From Planctomycetota bacterium (GTDB taxonomy: Bacteria > Planctomycetota > Phycisphaerae > Phycisphaerales > SM1A02): a DNA stretch of 52,817 nucleotides. Below, piece after piece: positions 43,552-52,817 of this stretch. Numbering within the stretch: position 1 is the first letter of the stretch; every line of letters begins with the position of its first letter. The translations under genes were made by a program, and so were the position numbers. The notes under the pieces are model-generated. The model made no database searches and was not told the origin of the DNA. It was given only the letters and a program-made list of their open reading frames with translations. The DNA lies in contig JACNLW010000047.1 of the NCBI GenBank assembly GCA_014381305.1, forward strand, positions 1 through 52,817. Direction: 5' to 3'.

Positions 43552-44214
43552 CTAGCGTATTCTCGCAATGGCGAGACCGTCTCCAATTGGCAAGAGTGAA
43601 TAGTCCACTCTGTCGTCTGTGATTAGAAATGCTGCAAGTTCCCTAGTGGCAATTGTATTTTCGTCGGTGTATGAATCGTCTGCGACTTGTCCACCGTAAA
43701 ACATATTGTCGATCGTGATGATGCCCCCTTCGCGAAGAAGTTGTAAACCAAATTCATAATAATTTTTGCTATTGGTTTTGTCTGCATCAATATACATAAA
43801 GTCATATCTGTTTTCTTGTCCTTCATCAATCAGTGCTTGAAGAGTACCAAGGGCGGGCCCAATTCTAAGATCAATTTTGTGATCTACGTTTGCTTCTTCC
43901 CACGCAGCGGAAGCGAGATTGCTATTTTCATCAGTAGCATCACACGCAACGATCGTACCGTTTTCTGGAAGAATTTCAGCGACCGCTAGTGTGCTCGCTC
44001 CTGTGTAGACGCCAATTTCAATCGCATTTTTTGCACCAATTGATGAAGCAAGAAAAGCAAGAAACTGAAGTTGTTCTGGTGAAGTGAGCATTTCGCCATC
44101 TTCAAGTTTGCGTGTTTCATCACAGAGTTTTTGCATTGCTACTGAGGGTCTGCATGCATGTGTTCGATACCAACTGCTCATGTTCTCGCTTAATTGTGCT
44201 GTGTGATCTGCCAT
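43552..44214 (-). CDS. Class I SAM-dependent O-methyltransferase
   Basis: A 220-residue protein of the catechol/caffeoyl-CoA O-methyltransferase type. The SAM-binding motif is AIEIGVYTGASTLAVAE. Metal and substrate residues are expected in DFMYIDADKTNSKNYYEFGL and IITIDNMFYGGQV. The acceptor substrate is unknown. The ATG at 44214 is chosen; an upstream ATG at 44232 is less likely. It is divergent from typA with a 74-bp gap. Confidence 0.9.
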   Translation of the reverse strand: MADHTAQLSENMSSWYRTHACRPSVAMQKLCDETRKLEDGEMLTSPEQLQFLAFLASSIGAKNAIEIGVYTGASTLAVAEILPENGTIVACDATDENSNLASAAWEEANVDHKIDLRIGPALGTLQALIDEGQENRYDFMYIDADKTNSKNYYEFGLQLLREGGIITIDNMFYGGQVADDSYTDENTIATRELAAFLITDDRVDYSLLPIGDGLAIARIR

Positions 44215-44288
44215 AATTGCAATAGTACCCACTTGCCTTGGTTAGAGTAGAATATGGGGCTCGACTCACTTGTTGAAGGACACCAAAT

Positions 44289-46145
44289 ATGCTCCATACC
44301 GCAGACCCAAATCTTAGAAATGTTGCCATTGTTGCGCACGTTGACCATGGTAAAACCACTCTAGTTGATTCGATGCTTGCTTTTTGCGGTGCAATGACTT
44401 TAAACAGAGAGGAATCTGAATGCATCCTCGATTCTGATCCCCTTGAAAAAGAGCGGGGTATCACGATTACATCAAAAAATTGTGCTGTGACCTATCGGCC
44501 GCACTCGGGTGATTATGCAGATAAGACTTGTCGAATTAACATTATTGACACGCCCGGTCACGCAGATTTTGGCGGTGAAGTTGAACGTGTACTGAAAATG
44601 GCAGATGGCGTTTTGTTGCTCGTCGATGCGTTTGAAGGTCCAATGCCACAAACCCGTTTTGTACTTGGAAAAGCACTCGAATTAGATCATCCAATCATCG
44701 TAGTTATTAATAAATGTGATCGACCAAATGCACGCTCCGAACAAGTCGTTGATGAAGTGTTTGACTTGCTTGTTGCACTTGGTGCGAGCGATGAACGATT
44801 AGATTTTCAAGTGATCTACGCTTCAGGTAGAGATCAGTGGACAAACACAGAAGAAGGTGTACATGAAGGAGATATGCAACCACTACTTGATGCAATCATG
44901 ATGCACCTACCTTCGCCAGTTGGATATGCAGATGTACCACTTCAAATGTTGATTGCAAGCGCAGATTACTCGCCATACGCAGGGCGAATTGCAATTGGGC
45001 GCATTGTTTCAGGTGCACTGACAGCAGGGCAAGCAGTGACAATTTGTCATGAAAATGAAAATCGTTCTGCAAGAGCGCAAAAAGTATATCGCTTTAAGGA
45101 CCTTGGAAAAACACCTGCGGAGATTGTTTCCGTTGGAGATTTGTGTGCAGTTGAGGGGATTGGTGAATTTGAAATCGGTGACACCATCGCTTGCCCAGAA
45201 CAACCTAATCCAATTGCAAGGATTGCAGTTGACGAACCTACCTTGCACATGTTGTTTCGCGTTAATGATTCACCCAATGCGGGAACATCAGGGAAGTTTG
45301 TGACTTCTCGTCAAATTTCAGATCGTTTGCAGAGAGAACTTCGATCTAACTTGGCATTGCGCGTTGAAGCTGGGGATAGTGCGGAAGAATTCAAAGTTTC
45401 TGGTCGTGGTTTATTGCATCTTGGTATTTTGCTAGAAAATATGCGAAGAGAAGGATATGAACTCACCGTTGGACGACCGCAAGTAATAGAAAAAACAATT
45501 GATGGTGTAAAATGCGAACCAATCGAATTACTCACTGTGAATGTTGATGAGCCGCATGTTGGCGCAGCGATGGAGTTGTTGGGTTTGCGAGGCGGAGAAG
45601 TGCAAACAATTGATCAGCGAGCTGATCGAATGCACATTGAATGTGAAATCCCAGCTCGGGGCTTAATCGGTTTACGAAGTCACATGTTGACAGCTACAGG
45701 TGGAGAAGCAGTGATGTATCACTGCTTCCAAAAGTATGCGCCAGTGCGAACAACAATGTACCGGAGGTCAAACGGTGTGTTGATTGCAACTGCTCCTGGT
45801 AATGCAACGACTTATTCGATGCTTAATATTTCACAACGAGGCACTTTGTTTGTCGAGCCACAAGATGTTATTTATGCAGGGCAAATTGTTGGTGAAAATG
45901 CACGAGATAATGATCTTGATGTAAATATCTCGAAGGGGAAAGCTTTTTCAAACGTACGCGAATCAAACAAGGAAGCAACGGTTGTATTGAAAGCTTCAAG
46001 AGAAATTACGCTTGAATCAGCGCTTGAATATATTCAAGATGATGAACTTGTCGAAATTACTCCGGAAGATATTCGGTTGCGTAAAAAAGAACTCAGCGAA
46101 ACGAAGCGGAAGCAACTTGCTCGAAAGAAACAGCCCGTTTCATAA
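44289..46145 (+). CDS. typA: Ribosome-associated GTPase TypA/BipA
   Basis: A 618-residue translational GTPase. G1 is AHVDHGKTT (residues 16-24), G3 is DTPGHADFG and G4 is NKCDRP. Domain II, the EF-G-like domains III and V ([20 protein letters not shown]) and the BipA-specific C-terminal domain follow. BipA assists 50S assembly and stress or low-temperature adaptation. It appears monocistronic, with a bidirectional hairpin after the stop. Confidence 0.95.
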   Translation: MLHTADPNLRNVAIVAHVDHGKTTLVDSMLAFCGAMTLNREESECILDSDPLEKERGITITSKNCAVTYRPHSGDYADKTCRINIIDTPGHADFGGEVERVLKMADGVLLLVDAFEGPMPQTRFVLGKALELDHPIIVVINKCDRPNARSEQVVDEVFDLLVALGASDERLDFQVIYASGRDQWTNTEEGVHEGDMQPLLDAIMMHLPSPVGYADVPLQMLIASADYSPYAGRIAIGRIVSGALTAGQAVTICHENENRSARAQKVYRFKDLGKTPAEIVSVGDLCAVEGIGEFEIGDTIACPEQPNPIARIAVDEPTLHMLFRVNDSPNAGTSGKFVTSRQISDRLQRELRSNLALRVEAGDSAEEFKVSGRGLLHLGILLENMRREGYELTVGRPQVIEKTIDGVKCEPIELLTVNVDEPHVGAAMELLGLRGGEVQTIDQRADRMHIECEIPARGLIGLRSHMLTATGGEAVMYHCFQKYAPVRTTMYRRSNGVLIATAPGNATTYSMLNISQRGTLFVEPQDVIYAGQIVGENARDNDLDVNISKGKAFSNVRESNKEATVVLKASREITLESALEYIQDDELVEITPEDIRLRKKELSETKRKQLARKKQPVS

Positions 46146-46208
46146 TAGATACATTATTCTCGGTTTGAGTCGAACTCCTGTACTTTGTAGCAGAAGAGTT
46201 ACGCACCG

Positions 46209-46258
46209 AAGCGCATAAAACAACAGAGACCTGAATTGGCCTCTGTTGCTGCGCTTTT
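46209..46258. terminator. Bidirectional terminator between typA and the beta-helix gene
   Basis: An inner stem CAACAGAGACC / GGCCTCTGTTG with one mismatch sits inside an outer AAGCGCA / TGCGCTT stem and ends in TTTT. It separates convergent genes and can serve both strands. Confidence 0.75.
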
Positions 46259-46275
46259 GATGTAAAGTAACACGA

Positions 46276-47520
46276 TTATAGGCAGGGGCCCCAATCAGCA
46301 ATCAATTGCAAGAGATCATCAGTTCCAACGATGCCGTCGTTGTTGATGTCTGCTTGCGCATCATCACTTTCCCAAAGACTGACAAGAACCAAAATGTCGT
46401 CAACTCCAATATATCCATCTCCATTGACATCACTGTTGCAACAACTTTCGTTGAATATATTTCCTCCAGCATCAACGTAGTTGCCCCAAGTTGCAACGTG
46501 TATGTTTTCACAAAAGGTATTGTCTTCGAGCACTGGCATGGCACCAATTTTAGTGCCACCATCACTTTGAAGTCCTCCTGCAGCAAGAGTCTCAGTGGCG
46601 GTGTTGTGTTCAATGAAGCAGCGAGCAATGGTGGGTTCTGCGCCCTTCGTGTGGCAGCGGATGCCACCGCCACGTGTTGCAGTGTTGTATTCAATTGTGC
46701 AATGAGAGATCAAGTCCAACGCATTCGAATAACACATTAGACCGCCACCTCCTTTCCCTTGACTGTGGACGGCTTCGTTATTCGCGATGTAAGTATGATC
46801 GATTATGGACATGCTTGGGTAGTTATTTATACCATCTAAGCAAAGTCCGCCACCGGTTGACGCAGTGTTGTATGTGATTTCACAATTTGTAATTGTTACC
46901 TTAGAATAAATTGCAGCGTACACGCCACCACCTTTACTTTGTTCAGTTTCTCCATTTAAAACATCAGCGGTATTGCCCATAATGAGACAATTGTTGAGTG
47001 TGATATCTGCATAATCTATAACCGCAATACCTCCGCCATATCCTGGAAGTGTTCCGAATTCAGATGTATAAACAGGTGCGGTGTTATTTGAAATAATACA
47101 ATCTTCGAATCGAGGAGCACTATTGACACAAAGTATTCCACCGCCGCGAGCAGGGGAATACACGGGGTCAGGTGCATTGCAATTTGTGATGGTGAATCCC
47201 TCTATCAGTGTTGCCATTGTTTCACCAGTCTGACAAATGATTCCTCTTCGTACATGTTGCCCATCGATGAAAGTTTTTTCAGCGCCTTCTGTCGATTGCA
47301 ACGTAATTGCTTTTCCAAGTGTGTCAACTACATTCTCACTTGTTGACACATAGATGCCTGGGAGGACGTTGATCACATCTCCGTCACTTGCAGCCGCAAT
47401 AGCTTCTTGTATTGTTTCAAAATCTCCTGCACCTCCCTTTACCACAGTCCAATCTATCGCTGAGGCAAATTGGGTTATTGTCATTGTCAATAAAACGCTT
47501 CCTATTAGTCGAATTTGCAT
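46276..47520 (-). CDS. Secreted parallel beta-helix protein with dockerin-like tail
   Basis: The 414-residue product has a signal peptide (to about residue 22). A right-handed beta-helix follows, opening with DFETIQEAIAAASDGDVINV, as in pectate-lyase-like and DUF1565-type proteins, with repeated GGG-turn coils such as STGGGLCL and RGGGIRC. The C-terminus is a dockerin-like pair, SDVNGDGYIGVDDILVLV and ADINNDGIVGTDDLLQLI, ending WGPCL. AAAGGATC precedes the ATG. No catalytic site is evident; binding or cleavage of polysaccharide is possible. It follows the subtilase gene in the same direction but after a terminator. Confidence 0.85.
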   Translation of the reverse strand: MQIRLIGSVLLTMTITQFASAIDWTVVKGGAGDFETIQEAIAAASDGDVINVLPGIYVSTSENVVDTLGKAITLQSTEGAEKTFIDGQHVRRGIICQTGETMATLIEGFTITNCNAPDPVYSPARGGGILCVNSAPRFEDCIISNNTAPVYTSEFGTLPGYGGGIAVIDYADITLNNCLIMGNTADVLNGETEQSKGGGVYAAIYSKVTITNCEITYNTASTGGGLCLDGINNYPSMSIIDHTYIANNEAVHSQGKGGGGLMCYSNALDLISHCTIEYNTATRGGGIRCHTKGAEPTIARCFIEHNTATETLAAGGLQSDGGTKIGAMPVLEDNTFCENIHVATWGNYVDAGGNIFNESCCNSDVNGDGYIGVDDILVLVSLWESDDAQADINNDGIVGTDDLLQLIADWGPCL

Positions 47521-47649
47521 GTCAGATCCTTTCTATTTGGTTGTAAATGAATGTTGTACGTTTCCTCTACATGAATAGTATTCGTGAAACAAATACATTC
47601 CTGAAAAACGTGCCTTTTTTCTGGGCAGAAAAATAGAGTCTGATGTAAA

Positions 47650-47682
47650 AACTGCCTGTAAACATAATATTTACAGGCAGTT
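47650..47682 (-). terminator. Rho-independent terminator of the subtilase gene
   Basis: A perfect 13-bp stem AACTGCCTGTAAA / TTTACAGGCAGTT has a 7-nt loop and, on the minus strand, is followed by a T-run. It lies 24 bp after the subtilase stop. Confidence 0.88.
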
Positions 47683-47706
47683 AGAAAAAGTTCATAAAAA
47701 GGTGAA

Positions 47707-50184
47707 TTATTCGCAGGGGCCCCAGTTGCCAACGAGCAAGAGTATATCTTCAACATTGACAACGCCATCACCATTGATATCAGCAGGTCCGTTGCCACCC
47801 CATTGATCGATCACAGCAAGAACATCTTCTACGCCAACAGCACCATCACCATTAATATCGCCTTGACAAAGATTTTCGTTGCAATAGTTGTATCCAATTT
47901 TAACTGCATCGACTGCTGCTTCGACAATCGAGCCAGCGTTTAAATCGCCAACTGTAAAACGAATTTTCATTGTGCTGCTTGGGGAGATGTTTGGAATATC
48001 TGCAACAACCCAATTTCGAGTAATCCATCCACCATTAACTTCTGATCCAGAAGGACCGACTGTGTCGAGTGCATTCCAAGTCGCCCCGTTATCGTCTGAA
48101 ATTTCAACAACGAAGATATCGTTCAGTGGATCTGCGCCGTTGCAGGTTGAACCATTGTTATACCAGAAGTCATATGAAATGACTGCTGCAGTTGCTGAGG
48201 CATCCATTGCAGGGGAAGTAAGAACTGTTGTTCCGTCGTCGAGGTCTTCATCAGTTGCATTGCCAGTGACATAGCACATACCAGAGCCATCTGAGTCACT
48301 GCCCGGATCACAACGGAAGCCACCCTGTGTTGGAACAACTCTTGTCCAGTTGCCTGTACCAGCACCTGCATCTACTTGCCAACCTGTGTCGGTGTTGAAG
48401 TTGTCATCAAAGCTTGATTCATAACCCGACCACGCTTCTGCTGACCAAGTCGAGTCGGGAGCACTGTATGGACTCGATGACATTTCGCCATCAGTCGTTT
48501 CTGCAGTAAAGTAATATTGCACAGTAGCACCACAATCAAGTTCAGGGAAAACAGCGCGGTAATTGGACCCGCCGTCGTGTACGAGAGGGATAGAACTGAT
48601 TTGACCAACGATGTGCAAGCGTGCGGTGCTTGGATCAGGTGTTGCAGAACTTCCACTGATTGTAATTGAAATTTCACTTCCACCAGTTGGTTCGAGCCAC
48701 GTTGGTCGACCACTCGGGTAATCCCACGTGAGTGAAACTGTTTCGAGCGCCATGTTTACTGCTGCAACGCAATCAATAATGCCATGACCGTAGTCGTTGT
48801 CTTCACCCGCAGAGCCTAGATCAACGGCAGTTGCGTACAAAATTTCTTTGATCATTTCGACTTCAAGATCGGGGTTTGCTTGCACCATCAATGCAACTGC
48901 GCCGTTGATATGTGGAGAAGCCATAGAAGTTCCGCTGTAAGAGGAGTATCCTCCCGGAACACTTGAGTATGTGTTTACACCCGGAGCAGAGATGTCTGGT
49001 TTAATTGCAGACGCGCCAGAAGGTGTACAGTTTGTTGGTCCACGCGAAGAAAAACTTGCAATTGGAAAACTTGCGTTGTACGGATCAATTGCTGCAACGG
49101 CGCATGTTCGGTAGTCGTCAGTAGCTCGGTCGCCCGGACGACGCAAACCGGAACTTCCTTCGTTGCCCGCTGAGAATAGAACAACGCAGCCAGCAGCTTC
49201 GAGTGCATCTAGATAAGTCCAAAATGTTTGATCACAGTTTGGGTACCCATGACTTGATGTTAAGCCCCAAGAGTTTGAACATACACGTGGGACATCCCAT
49301 GCAGTTGCTGGATCGCCGTCTGGATCGAGAAACCACTGGAAAGTTTGGATCGAATCAGCAACTGTTTCTGCAATTGAACCACGATCAATACCTGCAGAAG
49401 TAATCCAGTGTGCATCAGGTGCAACACCAATTCCAAGTCCGGGTGATCCACCACAAACAGTGCCCATGGTATGACTACCGTGGCTTCCGCTATCGAATGG
49501 GAAACTATTGTTGTTTGTGTATGGATCAAGAAAAGCCCACTCGGGGTGACCAGAATATTCAGGCCGCAATCCAGCCCATCGACTAGCCAATGCTTCGTGG
49601 TTTCCATCGACGCCAGTATCTAAAGTAGCAACAAGCACACCTTCTCCGGTGTACCCCATGTTCCATACTTCGGTTGCGCGGATTGCTGTAATGCCCGGTT
49701 CAACGCCGCCGCGATTGTTGTCGCCCTCTCCGACATCACCCATTTCTACAGGCGTGACGAGTTCGATTTCGTAATTCAAATAAATGTGACCAACGTCGCT
49801 ACGTTTTGCAAGTTCCGTAATCACTGCGGGTGTCGCTTCGATTCGTATTACGTTTGAAATCCAAAATGGTTTAACATTGTCAACAGATTTGTTTTGTTGT
49901 AATGACTGAAGAATAGATGCTTGTGATTCTGTTGCAACACTTTGTAGTGTTTCAACTACAAGTTCATGCCGAGCAGCGCGTTTGAATCTTTCGCGGCTGA
50001 TTGAATTCGAAAGTGATTTGATATCAACTTGTTCATCCATATATACAAGTGCAGAAACTGTGCCGCTTGGGCCAACTTCATGCATTGCATCTTGCAAATT
50101 TTCATCTATATGTATTTCAGATACGGCTCCGGAGAGTACGCAAGCGCTGAGTAGGGTTGATAATAAAATTTTGGCTGTGGTCAT
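47707..50184 (-). CDS. Secreted S8 subtilisin-like protease with dockerin-like tail
   Basis: The 825-residue product starts at the ATG at 50184 with GGAG nine bases upstream (AAGGAGAAAAAGATG). It has a signal peptide, an inhibitor-I9-like propeptide (about 25-150) and a subtilase domain. Its catalytic triad is D189 in VATLDTGVDG, H235 in GSHGSHTMGT and Ser in the GTSMASPH motif. Beta-sandwich domains follow, including an MAM/CUB-like segment rich in Gly and Asp. The tail is a dockerin-like pair GDINGDGAVGVEDVLAVI and ADINGDGVVNVEDILLLV ending NWGPCE. It is likely an extracellular protein-degrading enzyme retained at the surface through the tail; that retention is inference. Confidence 0.9.
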   Translation of the reverse strand: MTTAKILLSTLLSACVLSGAVSEIHIDENLQDAMHEVGPSGTVSALVYMDEQVDIKSLSNSISRERFKRAARHELVVETLQSVATESQASILQSLQQNKSVDNVKPFWISNVIRIEATPAVITELAKRSDVGHIYLNYEIELVTPVEMGDVGEGDNNRGGVEPGITAIRATEVWNMGYTGEGVLVATLDTGVDGNHEALASRWAGLRPEYSGHPEWAFLDPYTNNNSFPFDSGSHGSHTMGTVCGGSPGLGIGVAPDAHWITSAGIDRGSIAETVADSIQTFQWFLDPDGDPATAWDVPRVCSNSWGLTSSHGYPNCDQTFWTYLDALEAAGCVVLFSAGNEGSSGLRRPGDRATDDYRTCAVAAIDPYNASFPIASFSSRGPTNCTPSGASAIKPDISAPGVNTYSSVPGGYSSYSGTSMASPHINGAVALMVQANPDLEVEMIKEILYATAVDLGSAGEDNDYGHGIIDCVAAVNMALETVSLTWDYPSGRPTWLEPTGGSEISITISGSSATPDPSTARLHIVGQISSIPLVHDGGSNYRAVFPELDCGATVQYYFTAETTDGEMSSSPYSAPDSTWSAEAWSGYESSFDDNFNTDTGWQVDAGAGTGNWTRVVPTQGGFRCDPGSDSDGSGMCYVTGNATDEDLDDGTTVLTSPAMDASATAAVISYDFWYNNGSTCNGADPLNDIFVVEISDDNGATWNALDTVGPSGSEVNGGWITRNWVVADIPNISPSSTMKIRFTVGDLNAGSIVEAAVDAVKIGYNYCNENLCQGDINGDGAVGVEDVLAVIDQWGGNGPADINGDGVVNVEDILLLVGNWGPCE

Positions 50185-50302
50185 CTTTTTCTCCTTGTTC
50201 GCCGAAGCGTGTACTGCCACTTAAAATGTAGGGTTTTATCCTACCACTCTATTAGACAACAGAAACGTTGCGGTTGCAAGAATTAACTCAAGAAAGACCG
50301 AT

Positions 50303-52516
50303 TTACTGGTGGCAAGGGCCAAAACTATCAATTATCACCAGTAAATCATCGATACTGACAACACCATCACCCGTGAGATCATACGCTGAATCCGTAGCCT
50401 CCCATTCGCTAAAGAGAATGAGCATGTCATCGATGTCAACTTCATTGTTGCCGTTGAAATCAGCCATACATTCGCATTCATCAGGGACACCATTCTCGTC
50501 GGAGTCATAACTGTCACCATTTAGAATGTCAATTGCGTCTTCGATACAGTTTGCATTGCAATCGTAGACCACTGGGCAGGGGCACTCGTCAGGAACTCCA
50601 TTGCCATCAAGGTCTAGGCTCGTGCCATTTTCGATGTCTAGGGCATCTTCCACGCAATTATCATTGCAGTCTACGAGGGGAGCACATTCGCATTCGTCTG
50701 GAACACCATCGCCGTTGGCATCTGCACTCGTTCCGTTTTGGATGTCGATTGAATCTTCAATGCAGTTTTCATTGCAGTCTACTGTCGGCGTGCAATTGCA
50801 TTCGTCTGGAATACCATCACCGTTTGAATCCAAGCTTGTACCATCAAGGATGTCAGTGTAATCATCAATGCAATTTCGATTGCAATCAAGCGCAAATTCG
50901 TGGCTTTCTACAACTCGAATAATTTGATTTGTATCAAGGTTTGAAGTTGTTTGCACAGTACCTGAAGGCCAAGAAATAGTAACCTCTTCTATGATTGTGC
51001 TTGCGCCTAATCCGAAGTGCGTTCTGAACATGTGTTGTGAGTTATAGCCTGAACCACTTTGGACTTCACGCATTTGGCTTATCAATTCGTTGTTTTCATT
51101 TCGATGCGTGATAGAAACTCTCGTTCCAATCGCAGTACGGTTTGTGACTGTTCCGCAGAGCTCAAATTCAATCCAATGGCTTCCATCATGGTTGGCATTG
51201 CGTATTAATTGATTCATGCCAACTCCTGGGACGGTGGGGCTTCCGCCTACAGTAAACAAATCGATCCAACCATCATTGTCGTAATCAGCCCAAGATGTGG
51301 AGTTCCCATTGTTTGGTGCTGAAACGAGAGTTCCAACAGCTACATTTGTAAATGTTAAATCGCCGTTGTTGCGATACAGTCTGTTTGGCGGCACAGAAGT
51401 TCCGAACGAAACTGTGTATAAATCAATCAAACCATCGTTATTGTAATCAGCCATGGAAACACATCGAGTACGAACATTTTCAGTGATCCCCGCAGATTCA
51501 GAGATGTCTGAGAATGTTCCGTCTCCATTGTTGACATAAAGTTTGGTATATCCTGGATGGTCAGAACAGACTTGGTTGCCAACTAGAATATCCATGTAGC
51601 CATCATTATTGATGTCCCCCCAAGCAACCCCTCGACCGTGACCAACATCAGCAACTCCTGCTTCAGTTGCAACATCAGTCCAGGTTCCGTCACCATTGTT
51701 TTTGAATAACACATTTGTTCTGAATGATGGAGGACTATTATCCTCTGATCCATTCACAACATAGAGATCCGCAAGCCCATCATTATCAAAGTCAGTCCAC
51801 GCAGCGCCACGCCCTTCTTTCCATTCAGCTTCAAGGCTGCCAATACTGTCTCTCACAAATGTATTATCACCTTGGTTGATCATTAGCCAATTCTTCTTAT
51901 GATCTCCTCCAGAATTGGTCACCATTAAATCAACATACCCATCTAAGTTAACGTCTTGCCATGAGACGCCTCGGGGAGACATCCAGTACATTGCGAGTGG
52001 ATTCCCGTTGGTAATATCACTGAACAAGCCAACAGCATCGTGTTGTAACAAGTAGTTTTGATCTTGACCAAAGTTAGTACTTTGTCCGACAAACAAATCA
52101 GGTAATCCATCGTTGTCAATATCAGCCCAAGCTGAATGATGAGAGAGGTCGGATCCAACTGCAGAAATTTCTGTTGCAATATCAACGAATTCTCCACCGC
52201 CGAGGTTTTTTAAGAGTTGGTTTGGTGATCCGAGATATTCGACCCCGTTGTGTTGTCCGAAATGAGTGGCGTATAGATCGAGTAATCCGTCGTTGTTAAA
52301 GTCACACCACGCTGAACCGCGATGGTTTTCGTGCCCTTGCCCAGATGTTACAGATGTTGTAGCATTTTCCCAGAGTGAGTCCACAGAACCATATTGTGGG
52401 TTTGGCATAGATGGCGTCAAGTGTGATTTTGGCGTTGGCAGAGCGAAACCAAGCATCGTGCAAAAGAGAATCACAGCGCCGGAATGTAGGCTATATATAC
52501 GCGATGCGTTCTTCAT
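50303..52516 (-). CDS. Secreted FG-GAP/ASPIC-UnbV protein with 36-residue Cys repeats and dockerin-like tail
   Basis: The 737-residue product has a signal peptide followed by about seven FG-GAP calcium-loop repeats with the core NDGLxDLxV (for example NDGLLDLYATHFG, NDGYMDILVGNQ), forming a beta-propeller. Next comes an ASPIC/UnbV-like domain (GTRVSITHRN, then VQSGSGYNSQHMFRTHFGLG) of the CRTAC1 type. Residues 544-683 are four tandem 36-residue repeats, and the end is a dockerin-like pair finishing SFGPCHQ. Surface adhesion or ligand binding is the usual inference; no enzyme motif is visible. The promoter lies so close to the ATG that the mRNA may lack a leader. Confidence 0.88.
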   Translation of the reverse strand: MKNASRIYSLHSGAVILFCTMLGFALPTPKSHLTPSMPNPQYGSVDSLWENATTSVTSGQGHENHRGSAWCDFNNDGLLDLYATHFGQHNGVEYLGSPNQLLKNLGGGEFVDIATEISAVGSDLSHHSAWADIDNDGLPDLFVGQSTNFGQDQNYLLQHDAVGLFSDITNGNPLAMYWMSPRGVSWQDVNLDGYVDLMVTNSGGDHKKNWLMINQGDNTFVRDSIGSLEAEWKEGRGAAWTDFDNDGLADLYVVNGSEDNSPPSFRTNVLFKNNGDGTWTDVATEAGVADVGHGRGVAWGDINNDGYMDILVGNQVCSDHPGYTKLYVNNGDGTFSDISESAGITENVRTRCVSMADYNNDGLIDLYTVSFGTSVPPNRLYRNNGDLTFTNVAVGTLVSAPNNGNSTSWADYDNDGWIDLFTVGGSPTVPGVGMNQLIRNANHDGSHWIEFELCGTVTNRTAIGTRVSITHRNENNELISQMREVQSGSGYNSQHMFRTHFGLGASTIIEEVTISWPSGTVQTTSNLDTNQIIRVVESHEFALDCNRNCIDDYTDILDGTSLDSNGDGIPDECNCTPTVDCNENCIEDSIDIQNGTSADANGDGVPDECECAPLVDCNDNCVEDALDIENGTSLDLDGNGVPDECPCPVVYDCNANCIEDAIDILNGDSYDSDENGVPDECECMADFNGNNEVDIDDMLILFSEWEATDSAYDLTGDGVVSIDDLLVIIDSFGPCHQ
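50468..50887 (-). repeat. Four tandem 36-residue (108-bp) repeats within the FG-GAP gene
   Basis: Each unit follows DCNxNCIED..DI.NGTS and then D.NGDGVPDEC.C, with six positions of conserved Cys or Asp/Asn spacing. The last unit is shortened to 32 residues before the dockerin-like module. Related single DCNGNGVPDAC units occur in the gene at 1-1727. Confidence 0.88.
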
Positions 52517-52522
52517 GCATTT

Positions 52523-52550
52523 AATATAAACGTGTATGAATTGAAGTCAA
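52523..52550 (-). promoter_or_regulatory. Predicted sigma-70-type promoter of the FG-GAP gene
   Basis: On the minus strand, TTGACT (52545-52550) and TATATT (52523-52528) are 16 bp apart. The -10 ends six bases before the ATG at 52516, so transcription would start at or next to the start codon. Confidence 0.6.
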
Positions 52551-52597
52551 GACCATTGCGTCAAATTAATTAGAAAACTGAGGCGTTATGCCCTTTT

Positions 52598-52817
52598 AGG
52601 GGAATTAATCGTCCGGTAATGCCCTGCCCCCCGAAGTGGTCCGGAATTTTGTAGAGTTTTGCGATGATCGTTGGGTAGGTCAGAACGATTCTTTGGGTTC
52701 ATTTATGCCACCATTCTGTCTTTAGTAGATTGATTATATGATTCACTCAGCTTTTACCAATAGAAAATATAACCGCTCTCAACTTGACCCCCGGATTATT
52801 TTTTTTCATGGCAGTAG
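52598..52817. other. Terminal intergenic stretch with possible mobile-element remnants
   Basis: No gene is supported from 52551 to the window end. GGGGAATTAATCG at 52599-52611 resembles one arm of the inverted-repeat family. TGCCCTGCCCCCCGAAGTGG, starting at 52620, resembles the TG-starting terminal repeats of some IS3-family insertion sequences, but no transposase frame is present. TTGACCCCCGGATTATT at 52784-52800 may be the start of a further repeat unit cut by the window edge. All three are resemblance only. Confidence 0.3.

Overview
The window looks like a chromosomal segment from a marine planctomycete of the Phycisphaerae type. This is inferred from the gene content: four secreted proteins end in the paired calcium-loop, dockerin-like module finishing in WGPC or FGPC that is common in that class. 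A Minf_1886-family protein (known mainly from Planctomycetes and Verrucomicrobia), a DUF3553 protein, a fused SecDF and a complete Bat operon point the same way. Base composition is moderately AT-rich and even, and no rRNA, tRNA, CRISPR array or intact transposase was seen.

Layout. 1-1727: the 3' part of a secreted multidomain protein (lamin-tail-like, plastocyanin-like, thrombospondin-3-like, dockerin-like) with a strong terminator. 1874-2150: repeat locus A. 2151-10763 (minus): an eight-gene operon moxR - DUF58 - membrane protein - batA - batB - batC - batD - batE, tightly coupled by stop/start overlaps. 10842-13692: a small hypothetical gene, tyrA (chorismate mutase/prephenate dehydrogenase) and gdhA. 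13742-13941: repeat locus B, followed by a near-consensus extended -10 promoter for a DUF3553 gene. 14695-17595 (minus): a coiled-coil protein, then an OmpA lipoprotein - transglutaminase-like protein - zinc-ribbon membrane protein operon. 17710-20627: amidohydrolase, Minf_1886 protein, AI-2E/PerM permease. 20618-20946: repeat locus C. 20963-26286 (minus): ffh, polX and recG. 26316-37692 (plus): xseA-xseB, prepilin peptidase, OmpA lipoprotein, rhomboid protease, tgt-yajC-secDF, a LysM protein and an alpha/beta hydrolase. 37679-44214 (minus): smc, a FlgI-like lipoprotein and an O-methyltransferase. 44289-46145: typA. 46276-52516 (minus): three secreted dockerin-tailed proteins (beta-helix, subtilase, FG-GAP). 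52517-52817: intergenic DNA with a promoter and possible mobile-element remnants.

Functional themes. The Bat operon builds a membrane complex of VWA and TPR proteins controlled by a MoxR ATPase. tgt-yajC-secDF and ffh serve protein export. recG, polX, xseAB and smc serve genome maintenance. The dockerin-tailed proteins look like one surface or secreted set sharing a sorting or anchoring module.

The least explained signal is a family of imperfect inverted repeats at three intergenic loci (A, B, C). Each has arms of about 19-29 nt around a core of TGAAATAATC and GATTAATTCACCC, enclosing a 33-38 nt centre that differs between loci. The arms carry mismatches at the same positions at every locus, so each copy has a definable direction. 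Each locus holds two or three units plus a half-site or small hairpin. No transposase or recombinase for them lies in the window, so their mobility and function are open.
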